NCBI GenBank assembly: GCA_030147525.1
Contig: JASBVF010000007.1
Span: forward strand, 248,001 to 312,000
Origin: Bacteroidota bacterium
Lineage (GTDB): Bacteria > Bacteroidota > Bacteroidia > Chitinophagales > Saprospiraceae
Reading direction: 5' to 3'
DNA length: 64,000 bases
Numbering within the stretch: position 1 is the first letter of the stretch; each line of letters starts with the position of its first letter. The notes beneath the pieces were generated by a model that was not told the DNA's origin, searched no databases, and saw nothing but the letters and a program-made list of their open reading frames with translations. The translations under genes and the position numbers were made by a program. Positions 42,750 through 52,294 of the stretch are shown piece after piece.

Positions 42750-42794
42750 CAAAAGTGGATTGGCGGGAGACAATAACTCGATCACTTAAGTTAA
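42750..42794 (-). promoter_or_regulatory. promoter with Crp/Fnr box for 42094
   Basis: On the minus strand TTAAC-TTAA-GTGAT (42794-42781) is followed after 23 bases by CACTTTTG (42757-42750). The bases between box and -7 (CGAGTT...CCAATC) are also similar to those of the 41902 promoter. Confidence 0.75.
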
Positions 42795-42804
42795 GAAATG
42801 CGTT

Positions 42805-43383
42805 TCAGCTCTTTTTTTCAAGAATTCTTGCTCTTAGCCTGCTTAAAGATTGAGGCTTGATACCAAGATAGCTCGCTAATTGGTGTTGTGGAACACGTTG
42901 AATAAGGTCCGGTCTTTTTTCTACTAAATTAAGGTATCGTTGTTCAGGTGAAGAAGTCTTAAACTCGTCAAAGTCTATTCGTTGTTTGGCTAAAAGTTCT
43001 TCGGACAATATCCTGCACATGGTTTCAAACTTCGGAAATTTTTGGTTTAATTCTGCTTCCATATCAGAGTTTGAAATCAGGAGGATACAGTCTTCTATAC
43101 AACTTACATAGTATTCAGACGGAGTTTTGCTGATTACACAAGGGGGTGTCAAAGCTTCCATTTCTGTGTAGAAAGCGGTAGTTTTTTCTTCTCCGTCTAA
43201 CACATAATAGGTGCGAATACAGCCTTTCAGTACAAAGTAGCTCTCTTTCGATTTTTGTCCTTCTTTGAGTAAAGTCGTCCCTTTTTTTACCGAGCGGAAT
43301 ATGTCTAAAGAAACGATTGCGTTCTTCTCATCTTCTGTCAGAGAAACGTATTTTGATATAAAGTCAAATAGTGTGTCTTGCAT
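42805..43383 (-). CDS. Crp/Fnr-family transcriptional regulator, paralogue
   Basis: The 192-residue protein has the cyclic-nucleotide-like domain (LLKEGQKSKESYFVLKGCIR) and the HTH RVPQHQLASYLGIKPQSLSR. The recognition helix is nearly identical to that of the 26822 regulator (KPQSLSRLR against KPQSLSRIR). It probably recognises the same box and may control the two barrels downstream and perhaps also the 26-29 kb genes. No box is seen at its own promoter. Confidence 0.93.
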   Translation of the reverse strand: MQDTLFDFISKYVSLTEDEKNAIVSLDIFRSVKKGTTLLKEGQKSKESYFVLKGCIRTYYVLDGEEKTTAFYTEMEALTPPCVISKTPSEYYVSCIEDCILLISNSDMEAELNQKFPKFETMCRILSEELLAKQRIDFDEFKTSSPEQRYLNLVEKRPDLIQRVPQHQLASYLGIKPQSLSRLRARILEKKS

Positions 43384-43510
43384 TGTTTTTTAATATTGTT
43401 GTTGTCGTTTGTTGCACTTGCAACCAACGTTTCGGGGCTTTGTGTTCGGGCGAGTTTTGAAGCACAAAACTGTCAACCAGCCATTTAGCCATTCAAGCCC
43501 CTTTTTCAAT
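43384..43510. other. intergenic region
   Basis: I see no gene, hairpin or clear promoter in this part of the 43384-43772 gap. The AraC remnant at 43511 follows. Confidence 0.4.
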
Positions 43511-43639
43511 GGCTTGCCCTCGGCACGCCTTCTACTGCAAAGCTAGGCTCATTCATCAAAATCTGAACCTCTCTGCCAACTATTTCAGCGACCCATCAAA
43601 AAGGATACGGGCATTTCACTGCAGGAGTATCTGCAATGA
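43511..43639 (+). pseudogene. AraC-family remnant
   Basis: Translated pieces match the HTH part of the 40251 regulator: G-L-P-S, then LNLSANYFSD, then after a frameshift IKKDTGISLQEYLQ, against GLPSV, LNLSANYFGD and IKKETGKPAQEYLQ. Both ends and the rest of the gene are missing. It lies upstream of the gene at 43773 and may once have been a second regulator of this locus. Confidence 0.75.
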
Positions 43640-43772
43640 CTCATCCTTCACAGGTTATCCCGCCCCAACCCCCAACTTTTACATCTCCTTTACAACCTTT
43701 TACACCCAAAATTCGCTTTCCGTCTTTCCCGCCCGCAACTTTGCCCCATTATTTCACAAAAAAATAAAACTC

Positions 43773-44786
43773 ATGCGCAGTTTACACCTTGCTTTTTCGC
43801 TCATTTTAGTAACCCTTTTTGGCTGCCAACAGGTACAGGAAAATGGCTTGCCACTGGCCGTCGGACTTTCCTTTTCATCCAATACCGCCAAAGCTGAATG
43901 TGTCAAGCCAGTCGCCAACAACATCATTTTCCAATCCGCAGACGGCGGGCAGACGTGGCAGGACATCAGCGCCGGGCTACCCGAAGGTTTGCAGGCACAG
44001 CGGTTTTTTGCAAGTGACGACGAGCTTTTTTTAGGTGCTGAAAATGGCGATTATTACAGCAGCACAGCAGCCATGACCCCGGTTTGGGACAAAGAGAATT
44101 CCCTGAACCCCCAGAGCATCATCGTCTCCGCTGGTTCTGCGGGTGTATTTGCGCTCAGCTATAGCAGTGGTTTTTCCCAAAAACTAAACGGCACGGATAT
44201 CTGGATGCCCATGTTCACGAACTTCAAGGAGCGTTCGTTGCACAATGTTTTTGAGGCAAAGGACGGCGCTATTTTCATCGGCTGCGAAAACGGCCTTTTC
44301 AAATCTTCTGATGGTGGAACGACATGGCGGCAGGTCGTGGAGAATGGTTGGGTGTATCATATCGTGGAGTCCAACGGCGTATTGCTATGCACGAACCAGG
44401 GGGGCATCCTGCGCTCCACCGACGGCGGCGAAAATTGGGACGTGGTGATTTACGAAGGCGGTGTAGGCATCGCCGTGGAAGTCATCGAGGGCGGGTTCGC
44501 TGCCATTACCTATAACACCAAATCGGAGGCCCGGCGGATTCGTACCTCCACCGACGGTGGGAAATCATGGCACGCCATTGATGCCGTCCTGCCGCCGTCC
44601 ATGCTCATTTCTTCCATCAAACAGGTGGATGAGTACTTGCTTTGCGGCCACCCTGACGGCATTTTCCGATCCGCCGACAAGGGTAAAACATGGGAACTCC
44701 TGAAGCCCTCTATCGGGAAAAAAGTGTTCAATCTTTCCGTTTCCGGGAAGGTGGTTTATGCAGTGGCGATGGATGGGGGGTGTTGA
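43773..44786 (+). CDS. lipoprotein with BNR/Asp-box repeats
   Basis: The start at 43773 gives a lipoprotein signal (MRSLHLAFSLILVTLFGC). The 337-residue product has about five Asp-box motifs: SADGGQTWQD, SSDGGTTWRQ, STDGGENWDV, STDGGKSWHA and SADKGKTWEL, the mark of a YCF48- or sialidase-like beta-propeller. No catalytic sialidase residues are evident, so binding is more likely than hydrolysis. It should face the periplasm or the surface. Confidence 0.88.
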   Translation: MRSLHLAFSLILVTLFGCQQVQENGLPLAVGLSFSSNTAKAECVKPVANNIIFQSADGGQTWQDISAGLPEGLQAQRFFASDDELFLGAENGDYYSSTAAMTPVWDKENSLNPQSIIVSAGSAGVFALSYSSGFSQKLNGTDIWMPMFTNFKERSLHNVFEAKDGAIFIGCENGLFKSSDGGTTWRQVVENGWVYHIVESNGVLLCTNQGGILRSTDGGENWDVVIYEGGVGIAVEVIEGGFAAITYNTKSEARRIRTSTDGGKSWHAIDAVLPPSMLISSIKQVDEYLLCGHPDGIFRSADKGKTWELLKPSIGKKVFNLSVSGKVVYAVAMDGGC

Positions 44787-44906
44787 GGGGCGTGCTGGCA
44801 AAAGCAAAAGGTTAAACAGACCCGCACCGATTTCCCATTTTCAACGACGCCGGCGAGTTCTCAAATCCCTCGCCGGCGTCGTAATGAAGTTTCCTTACAA
44901 AGCTAT

Positions 44907-47321
44907 TTATCTCCCAATTTCAACCTCTTTCGAAGCCCTGATATCCCTCGAAGAAGCACCGCATTTCACCGTATACAAGCCATTTTCCAGTTTCCAGTCT
45001 GCACTGCCCTCGTCCCAATAGCGCAGATCGGCGACAGGGATTGCGAACGTCAGGCTCTCCGTTTCGCCGGGAGCCAGTTGACGGGTTTTACCAAAAGCTT
45101 TCAACTCCTGCGTTGCCCGGTCGATGGCGGAGTTAGGTTTTGAAACGTACAGTTGCACCACCTCTTTCCCGGCCTGCGTGCCCGTGTTTTTTATGGACAA
45201 TGAAACCTGGAGGGTGTCATTTTTCAAAACCGCATCCATATTGCCATATTCAAAACTGGTGTACGACAACCCAAACCCGAACGGATAGGACACCTCCAGA
45301 TTGGCTTTGTCGAAATGCCGGTAGCCCACGTAAATCCCTTCCTCGTAGTGGGTGAAATCCTTGTTTTTGACCTTGTCCTTCTCTGGTTTTGGCTTCGCAA
45401 ACAACATGGATGTCATATTCATCGGCTCGCCGTCCAGCGGAAAGTTGGCGTTGGAGGCATGGTCGTTCAAATGGACGGGGAACGTCATCGGCAGTTTCCC
45501 GCTCGGGTTGACCTTTCCGCTGAGGATGTCAGCGACGGAATTGCCGCCTTCCTGCCCGCCCTGCCATGCGCACAGAATGGCGTCGGGTTGCGCTTTCCAG
45601 GATGCCGTTTCAATCACGCCGCCGATGTTCAAGACGACGGCTACCTTTTTTCCGGCTTGATGAAATGCTTCGCAAACCTGCTTGATCATGTCAATTTCCT
45701 GTTGCGTCAGCAAAAAGTCATTCGCTTCGACCCGGTCGCCGCCCTCGCCGCTGTTCCTGCCGATTGTGATGATTCCGGCGTCAGCACTGCCCACAATTTC
45801 CTGTATCATTTCGGCGGAATAAACGATTTGAGGCGGGTTGTAAGGTTTAAACATGGCTTCCATTCCCTGTGGCCGGATGAAGGCTTCTTTGTTGGCGGCT
45901 TTGTGGGTTTCAAAAGCATTTTTGGCTATCTCGTTCACGGTAAAACCCGCATTTTTCAGGCCCTCTTCGAGTGAAACGGCATAAGCCTCGTTCACGTCGC
46001 CGGAGCCGGTGCCACCCACGATGAAATCGTAAGAGGTGACGCCGAACAGGGCCACATTTTTACCGGCCTGCAAGGGTAGAGCGCCCTCATTTTTCAATAA
46101 AACCATGCCCTCGGAAGCGGACTGCCGGGTGATTTCGGCGTGTGCTTTCAGGTCGGGGTTGTTCCCGAATTGGTAGTTCTGCATTTTCTTCGATGCCAGG
46201 ATCAATTTCAGGATGCGCTTCACGGAGGTATCGATGGCTTCCATGGACAATTCGCCGTTTTGCTGGGCTTTTATCAATGCATCCCATTGCCTTTTGGTGC
46301 CCGGTTCCAGCAGGTCGTTGCCGGCGCTGATCTGGGCAGGAGCGTTTTGCCCGCCAAACCAGTCAGACATTACCAGGCCCTGAAAACCCCAGTCCCCTCT
46401 CAAAACATCCGTGCACAGCCGCCTGCTTTCCGTGACGTAGGTGCCATTCACGAGGTTATAGGAAGACATGATCGTCCACGGCTGCGATTTTTTCACGATG
46501 ATTTCAAAACCTTTCAGGTAAATCTCCCGCAAGGCTCGCTCGGAAACGATAGCGTCGTTAAAAGTCCGGTTCGTCTCCTGGTTGTTGGCGACAAAATGCT
46601 TGACGGACGTGCCTACGCCATTCGACTCGATGCCGTTGACCATGGCCGCCCCGATTTCGCCGGTCAGCACGGGGTCTTCCGAGTAGTATTCGAAATTCCG
46701 GCCGCAAAGCGGGTGGCGGTGGATGTTGGCGCCCGGCCCGAGTATCACGTCGATGCCGTATTCCAGCGCTTCGTTGCCCATTGCATTGCCCACGTTTTCA
46801 ACCAAATCCACGTTCCATGTCGAAGACAGCAAAGTGCCGATGGGGAAGGCCGTGCAGTAATAAGTCCGGTCTTCGCCCTTGCGTTTCGGCTCGATGCGCA
46901 AGCCCGCCGGGCCGTCCGACAGATAGACCGTCGGGATGCCCAGCCGGGGAGTCGGGACGATGGTGCCCACAGCGCCGGCGATGCCCTCTCCCGGTTCGGC
47001 CCTGCCCATGGCCGAGGCCAGGCCAGAGCCTTTAAGCAGGTGGATTTTTTCTTCGAGGGTCATCTGCGAAAGCAGGTCGTCCGCCCGTTCTTCGATGGTC
47101 CGGCGGTCATCTTCGTAGATGTCGAGTTGGCCGTTGCCGTTGCGGTCGAGGAAGGTGTAGCCGTCCACCGTGATCTCTTTCAGATCGAGGTTTTCGGCGT
47201 AGTCCTTTTCAAAATTGAGGAAAGTTGACTTTAGGTACATCCAGCCGCCGAAGCCGGCAATGGCCGCCAGTACGATGAGGGAACCCAGTATGATTCCGGT
47301 CCATTTCAGAAACTTTTTCAT
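44907..47321 (-). CDS. family 3 glycoside hydrolase, membrane-anchored
   Basis: The start at 47321 gives an N-terminal membrane helix (residues 8-30) acting as an anchor. An EF-hand-like loop (LDRNGNGQLDIYED) follows, then the GH3 N-domain (SQMTLEEKIHLLKGSGLA, SVKHFVANNQETNR) with the nucleophile aspartate in GLVMSDWFGGQN. The C-domain has the usual acid/base region (IITIGRNSGEGGDR), and a fibronectin III-like domain ends the chain. It cleaves beta-linked sugars, perhaps beta-glucosides or xylosides, on the periplasmic side. The divergent Nudix regulator is a plausible controller. Confidence 0.95.
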   Translation of the reverse strand: MKKFLKWTGIILGSLIVLAAIAGFGGWMYLKSTFLNFEKDYAENLDLKEITVDGYTFLDRNGNGQLDIYEDDRRTIEERADDLLSQMTLEEKIHLLKGSGLASAMGRAEPGEGIAGAVGTIVPTPRLGIPTVYLSDGPAGLRIEPKRKGEDRTYYCTAFPIGTLLSSTWNVDLVENVGNAMGNEALEYGIDVILGPGANIHRHPLCGRNFEYYSEDPVLTGEIGAAMVNGIESNGVGTSVKHFVANNQETNRTFNDAIVSERALREIYLKGFEIIVKKSQPWTIMSSYNLVNGTYVTESRRLCTDVLRGDWGFQGLVMSDWFGGQNAPAQISAGNDLLEPGTKRQWDALIKAQQNGELSMEAIDTSVKRILKLILASKKMQNYQFGNNPDLKAHAEITRQSASEGMVLLKNEGALPLQAGKNVALFGVTSYDFIVGGTGSGDVNEAYAVSLEEGLKNAGFTVNEIAKNAFETHKAANKEAFIRPQGMEAMFKPYNPPQIVYSAEMIQEIVGSADAGIITIGRNSGEGGDRVEANDFLLTQQEIDMIKQVCEAFHQAGKKVAVVLNIGGVIETASWKAQPDAILCAWQGGQEGGNSVADILSGKVNPSGKLPMTFPVHLNDHASNANFPLDGEPMNMTSMLFAKPKPEKDKVKNKDFTHYEEGIYVGYRHFDKANLEVSYPFGFGLSYTSFEYGNMDAVLKNDTLQVSLSIKNTGTQAGKEVVQLYVSKPNSAIDRATQELKAFGKTRQLAPGETESLTFAIPVADLRYWDEGSADWKLENGLYTVKCGASSRDIRASKEVEIGR

Positions 47322-47347
47322 GTGCTTGAAATATGGCCGTTTACCTC

Positions 47348-47459
47348 CCTTGTCATCGCCGAAGGCGAACTGCAATGTCACGCTGGCTGTGCCTAGAGCT
47401 GAAAATCACACTTCTTACAGCCCTTTTTACTTAGCAGGTCGCCTTCGGCGATGACAAGG
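47348..47459. repeat. intergenic inverted-repeat element, copy 2
   Basis: Arms of 26 bases (47348-47373 and 47434-47459) pair with one mismatch. Outer sequence TGTCATCGCCGAAGGCGAAC is the same family as at 9168. It lies between the family 3 glycosidase and the Nudix gene and overlaps neither. Confidence 0.7.
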
Positions 47460-47487
47460 CGAGGAGTAAACATTTAGCTTGAAATTA

Positions 47488-47508
47488 TTTGTGTCAAATC
47501 GCCACAAA
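47488..47508. promoter_or_regulatory. distal operator of the Nudix-type repressor
   Basis: The 21-base site TTTGTGTCA-AAT-CGCCACAAA is an imperfect palindrome with ends TTTGTG and CACAAA, as at 47525. The site start is 37 bases before the proximal one. Confidence 0.7.
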
Positions 47509-47524
47509 CCTAATAAAAATTATA

Positions 47525-47557
47525 TTTGTGGCAAAATGTCACAAATATTTATTTTTG
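47525..47557 (+). promoter_or_regulatory. promoter of the Nudix gene with proximal operator
   Basis: TTTG (47525-47528), 21 bases and TATTTTTG (47550-47557) form a consensus promoter. The palindrome TTTGTGGCA-AAA-TGTCACAAA (47525-47545) covers the -33 element and the spacer, so its binding would block transcription. Transcription should start only a few bases before the ATG at 47562. Confidence 0.8.
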
Positions 47558-47561
47558 CCGC

Positions 47562-48305
47562 ATGGATACACTACAATTTCTGGAACAGGGCGCAGACCAT
47601 TACCTGCCCAATTTGTCTATCGACCTCGTCATCATCGGGTACGAGGACCATCAACTCAAGTGCCTTTTGCTAAAAATAGGGGGCAAATGGCTGCTGCCCG
47701 GCGGGTACATCGGAAGAGAGGAAGCCGTGACGGATGCTGCCGTCCGGATTTTGAGTGAGCGCACGGGCCTGGAAGACCCGCACCTGAAATTTTTGCAGGT
47801 TTTTGGCGATGGCAACCGGCGGTTTACCCGTGAATTCAGCGATTATTTTAAAAAAACCGGGCAGAAATGGAGCGAAGATTCCTGGTTGAATGCCCGTTTC
47901 GTGACGCTGGCCTACTACTCCCTGGTTGACATTGCGAATACTTTTCCCGCCGTCCATCACCTCGATGAAGCTTTCGGTTGGTTCAATTTCGACGACCTGC
48001 CCCCCATGTGGATGGACCACCAAGCCATCGTGCTGGAAGCCCGCAACCGCCTGAAAGAAGACATCAAACACGAAGAAATCACCCATAAATTACTCCCGGC
48101 TCCATTCACCATGCCGGAACTCCACCAACTTCACGAAATGATTCTGGAGACGAAACTGGACCGCAGCCGTTTTCAAAAAAAGATGCTGGCGTCGGGGATG
48201 TTCGAGCGGTTGCCGAAGCGGAGGCAGGAGATGCCGGGGAGTAATCCGTTTCAGTACCGGGTGAAAAAACAGGTCGCAGAAGACCCGGATATGGACGGCG
48301 ATTAA
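47562..48305 (+). CDS. NrtR/AraR-type Nudix-domain transcriptional repressor
   Basis: The start at 47562 (MDTLQFLEQGADHYLPNLSI) fits the promoter just upstream. The 247-residue protein has an N-terminal Nudix domain (LPGGYIGREEAVTDAAVRIL, then SERTG) whose catalytic box is degraded: the REUXEE glutamates are replaced. A C-terminal winged-helix region follows (EITHKLLPAPFTMPELHQLH). This is the layout of NrtR-type repressors, which sense a sugar or nucleotide metabolite. Two operators lie at its own promoter. The glycosidase at 44907 is a likely target. Confidence 0.9.
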   Translation: MDTLQFLEQGADHYLPNLSIDLVIIGYEDHQLKCLLLKIGGKWLLPGGYIGREEAVTDAAVRILSERTGLEDPHLKFLQVFGDGNRRFTREFSDYFKKTGQKWSEDSWLNARFVTLAYYSLVDIANTFPAVHHLDEAFGWFNFDDLPPMWMDHQAIVLEARNRLKEDIKHEEITHKLLPAPFTMPELHQLHEMILETKLDRSRFQKKMLASGMFERLPKRRQEMPGSNPFQYRVKKQVAEDPDMDGD

Positions 48306-48379
48306 CAATATAAATTCAAAGCCCTGCCGACATCGCCATCGCCTCCGGATAGTATAAAATTATTTAAAATCCAGCCCTC

Positions 48380-49384
<1,005 letters not shown>

Positions 49385-49397
49385 TTAAAATGATATG

Positions 49398-49461
49398 CAA
49401 ATTTCAAACATTAAATCATGGGAATGCAACGAAAATCAAACGATTGGTTATGATAATCAAA
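49398..49461 (-). promoter_or_regulatory. promoter with 21-base AraC-type direct repeat, for 48380
   Basis: On the minus strand TTTGATTATC (49461-49452) and TTTGATTTTC (49440-49431) are exactly 21 bases apart. The degenerate -33 position follows directly, then 21 bases and GAAATTTG (49405-49398). Confidence 0.7.
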
Positions 49462-49468
49462 CATTTTT

Positions 49469-51661
49469 TCAAATATTCAACCAATACGTCACCTTCAAAT
49501 TCACCGACCGGAACCTCGGCCCGAAGTCCCTCGTGTAGTAGTTGTCGTTGTAAACGAGGTACAAATCCGAGAGCTGGGCGAAGCGCCATTGCAGGCGGGA
49601 GTTGATGCCCAGATTGTCCCGCTGGTTGCTGTACTGCACAATGGTGGACCAGAACAGCGACCTGCTGAACGTGATGTCCAGTCTCGGCGTCAGCAGCCAC
49701 AGGTCGGCATCGCTGTAGGGCGCTGGCAGCCGGATACCGTCGTAGTTCAGCGCCAGGCTCATCTGCGCCCAGGGCTGCACCCGGAAGCCTGCCGTTGCGG
49801 CAAAAGAATACTGGTTGCCGTTGAAAAACTCGCCTGCCGTCGCCTCCAGCGAGTAGGTGAGCAGCGAGGTGTTGTTCGAGGTAAACGAGGCGTTGAACTG
49901 GTTGAACGTGTAGCCCTCGTTGGCGGGCAACGGCTCCCCACCGCTGCGGGAGGGGTCGAACGGGAAATTCAGGAAAATATGGTTGTTGGAAACGGTAGTC
50001 GTAAAAACTGCCTGGCTTTTGAAGTTGGCCGTCCATCTGAGATTGTAGATATGGTCGGTCTTCATTAAATCCTGGGTCGGCTTCCAAAAGAGGATGGATA
50101 AAAACCGCACGTTGTGGTTGCTCAATGCGCCTTTTGTTGGATAAAATTTCCGGGTTGCCGCATTTCCCAGCTTCAAGATGTCCCTCCGGGGCACGAAGCC
50201 GAGGTCGGCCCTGAAATCCTCATTGATGTACACCCAGTCCTGTGTGAAAGTCCAGGTTCTTGTGTTGTAGGTGGCGGTTGCCTGCGTGGAGAGGTTGCCC
50301 TTGCTGTCGCCCGGCTGCAGCGATTTGTGGGCGTAGAATTTCCCCGTCCAAATCCCGTCCGCCGAGGCGAGGTTATAGTCGGCGCCGATGACCCGGTTGT
50401 ATTTGTTCCTGTCTTCCAGAAATTCATAATCGCCGAAAGTTTCTCTATTCACCCAGAACACGCCCACGTTGGAGCGGGCGGCTACCTTGCGCTGCAGGGC
50501 CAGCATCATATTGTTGTACGACGGGATTTCATTGTTCGCATCTTCCGCCGTCTGGATGTTCAGGGCGCCAAGCCGCCAGTTTTCGTTCACTTTTCCGCTC
50601 AGGCGGGCGCCGGCCAGTATCTGGTTTTGAATCAAATTGCCGGCGGTGTCCCTTGCCAAACCAATCCTCCGGGAGAAAAACGGGCGGGCTTCGTTAAAGG
50701 AATTGCCAAAATTCTCGAACAGGTCGCTGTTGTCGATGAAAAACTGCCGCTTCTCCGGCAGGCGCAGCTCGAAGCGGGTCAGGTTGGTGAAAATATCGTC
50801 CACTTCCACGTTCGAAAAATCGGGATTCACGGTGAGGTCGAGGTTCATGCCGTTGCCGATGGCGATTTTGGCATCGCCGCCGAATTTGAATTGGTTGTCC
50901 GTTTCATCTGTGGTAAAATCTTTCTGCGTCAATCCGTTGATGTAGGGGATGACCGCAAACGGCGTCCGGGACTTGCCCAGCGGTTTTTCAAAATGCAACT
51001 CGCCCATGAAAGCCAGGTTGGAAAGCTGCTGGTTTTGCGGCACCCGCACCCAGGTCGTCTGCTCGTTGGTCTGCAAATTCCAGCGATAGGCCCGGAAGCG
51101 CCACTTGGTAGCCCCCTCCTTGAATTTCAGCGAAGTAAACGGAATGGCGACCTCCACGGTGTAGTAGTTGTCGTAGCGTTTTGCCTCCGCCTGCCACTTG
51201 ATATCCCAGGTATTATTGAAATCGGCGCCTCCGTCCGCCACCAGTCCCTCCCGCTGCACGCCGTAGGGGGTGATGCCAAAAAAGAAGGCGTTCGTGCCGT
51301 CGTTGAAGGTATCAAACAGCAGCGAAACGTTGTCGTTGGTCGTGCCACCGAAGTCCCGTTTCAAGGTCGCCACCACGTACTTGTCGTTGGGCGCTTCCGC
51401 CCGGAACGCCACGTAAAGGGTAGTCTCACTGTACAAAATCCGGGTTTCCGTCGGGTATTGCGCAAGCACGGAGTCGGAGGGAAAAAACTGCCAGAATTCG
51501 TTCGCCCGGTCTGCCGTTTCCCAGACCGGCTCGTCCAGCTCGCCGTCAATTTTGATGTCGTCAGTGATGAAACGGGCGGTGAGCTTTTTCGATGTTTCCT
51601 GTGAAAAAAGCGGGAAGGCAAGCAGTGAGAAAACTACGAAATTCAAGTATTTAGCCAGCAT
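49469..51661 (-). CDS. DUF5916-containing exported protein with CBM9-like domain
   Basis: The start at 51661 is an ATG (a TTG lies seven codons upstream). The 730-residue product has a signal peptide (MLAKYLNFVVFSLLAFPLFS). Residues ~25-220 form a CBM9-type domain (ITDDIKIDGELDEPVWETAD, ILYSETTLYVAFRAEAP). A barrel-like C-terminal DUF5916 region follows (TVNPDFSNVEVDDIFTNLTR, then LPEKRQFF), ending SVNLKVTYWLNI. It should be an outer-membrane protein that may bind or take up sugars or peptides; the substrate is unknown. Confidence 0.92.
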   Translation of the reverse strand: MLAKYLNFVVFSLLAFPLFSQETSKKLTARFITDDIKIDGELDEPVWETADRANEFWQFFPSDSVLAQYPTETRILYSETTLYVAFRAEAPNDKYVVATLKRDFGGTTNDNVSLLFDTFNDGTNAFFFGITPYGVQREGLVADGGADFNNTWDIKWQAEAKRYDNYYTVEVAIPFTSLKFKEGATKWRFRAYRWNLQTNEQTTWVRVPQNQQLSNLAFMGELHFEKPLGKSRTPFAVIPYINGLTQKDFTTDETDNQFKFGGDAKIAIGNGMNLDLTVNPDFSNVEVDDIFTNLTRFELRLPEKRQFFIDNSDLFENFGNSFNEARPFFSRRIGLARDTAGNLIQNQILAGARLSGKVNENWRLGALNIQTAEDANNEIPSYNNMMLALQRKVAARSNVGVFWVNRETFGDYEFLEDRNKYNRVIGADYNLASADGIWTGKFYAHKSLQPGDSKGNLSTQATATYNTRTWTFTQDWVYINEDFRADLGFVPRRDILKLGNAATRKFYPTKGALSNHNVRFLSILFWKPTQDLMKTDHIYNLRWTANFKSQAVFTTTVSNNHIFLNFPFDPSRSGGEPLPANEGYTFNQFNASFTSNNTSLLTYSLEATAGEFFNGNQYSFAATAGFRVQPWAQMSLALNYDGIRLPAPYSDADLWLLTPRLDITFSRSLFWSTIVQYSNQRDNLGINSRLQWRFAQLSDLYLVYNDNYYTRDFGPRFRSVNLKVTYWLNI

Positions 51662-51740
51662 GAGAAATTTGCGTTTGTGCAAAAACTGAAGGAGGCAAAG
51701 AACCTGTGTTAGCCTTCATCAGATTGCATTTTACATGTTA

Positions 51741-51804
51741 CAAAGTTCAGGTGCTGACTTATTTTAAAATAATGAATGTCAAACAGAAAGCTACGAAAAT
51801 CAAA
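51741..51804 (-). promoter_or_regulatory. promoter with 21-base AraC-type direct repeat, for 49469
   Basis: On the minus strand TTTGATTTTC (51804-51795) and TTTGACATTC (51783-51774) are 21 bases apart. The degenerate -33 position (ATTA) follows directly, then 21 bases and GAACTTTG (51748-51741). Confidence 0.7.
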
Positions 51805-51891
51805 TAATGGAATAGGATATCCCGTCAGGGCTGCACTCAGACTCAGGCGGCGGTCTGCAAATTGGAAGCAGGGACTGGTGAAAGAGCCAGG

Positions 51892-52128
51892 CTATTTCAC
51901 CTCCTCGTAATCAATTTCCTTTGAAGAAAATTCCTGTTTCTGCGTTTTCGGCGAAGTCGCACAGCCCGATGCACCACAACAACCGACATCAAAAATGGCC
52001 TGCAATGCAAAAAAGCCGCCGATGGTCAGCAGGAAAAAATCGTTCGTTCTGAAATATTCGGAAATCGCCCAGATTGCGACGCCTGCCCGGAGTATGCGCA
52101 TGAAGTGCCAGTTGGAAAGTAAGGTCAT
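51892..52128 (-). CDS. small DUF2892-like membrane protein
   Basis: The 78-residue protein has one or two membrane helices (residues ~8-25 and 30-48) and a CCGASGC cluster. The rest resembles the DUF2892/YgaP C-terminal domain often near rhodanese or sulfur-related proteins. The charged tail (KEIDYEEVK) is cytosolic. No operon partner is adjacent. Confidence 0.65.
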   Translation of the reverse strand: MTLLSNWHFMRILRAGVAIWAISEYFRTNDFFLLTIGGFFALQAIFDVGCCGASGCATSPKTQKQEFSSKEIDYEEVK

Positions 52129-52294
52129 TTTTGAATGATGAATGATAAACCAGGTGCAAACTTAAGTTTGGGTGCCTCTGGATTGCGTAACAATTATTAC
52201 ATGCAGCAGCATTTGCTCCCTGCGCCAACTTTTGGCATGCGGAGAAAAAGGCCCGGAATTCAGCGTAGATTAGCGGAACAAAAGCATCAACGAC

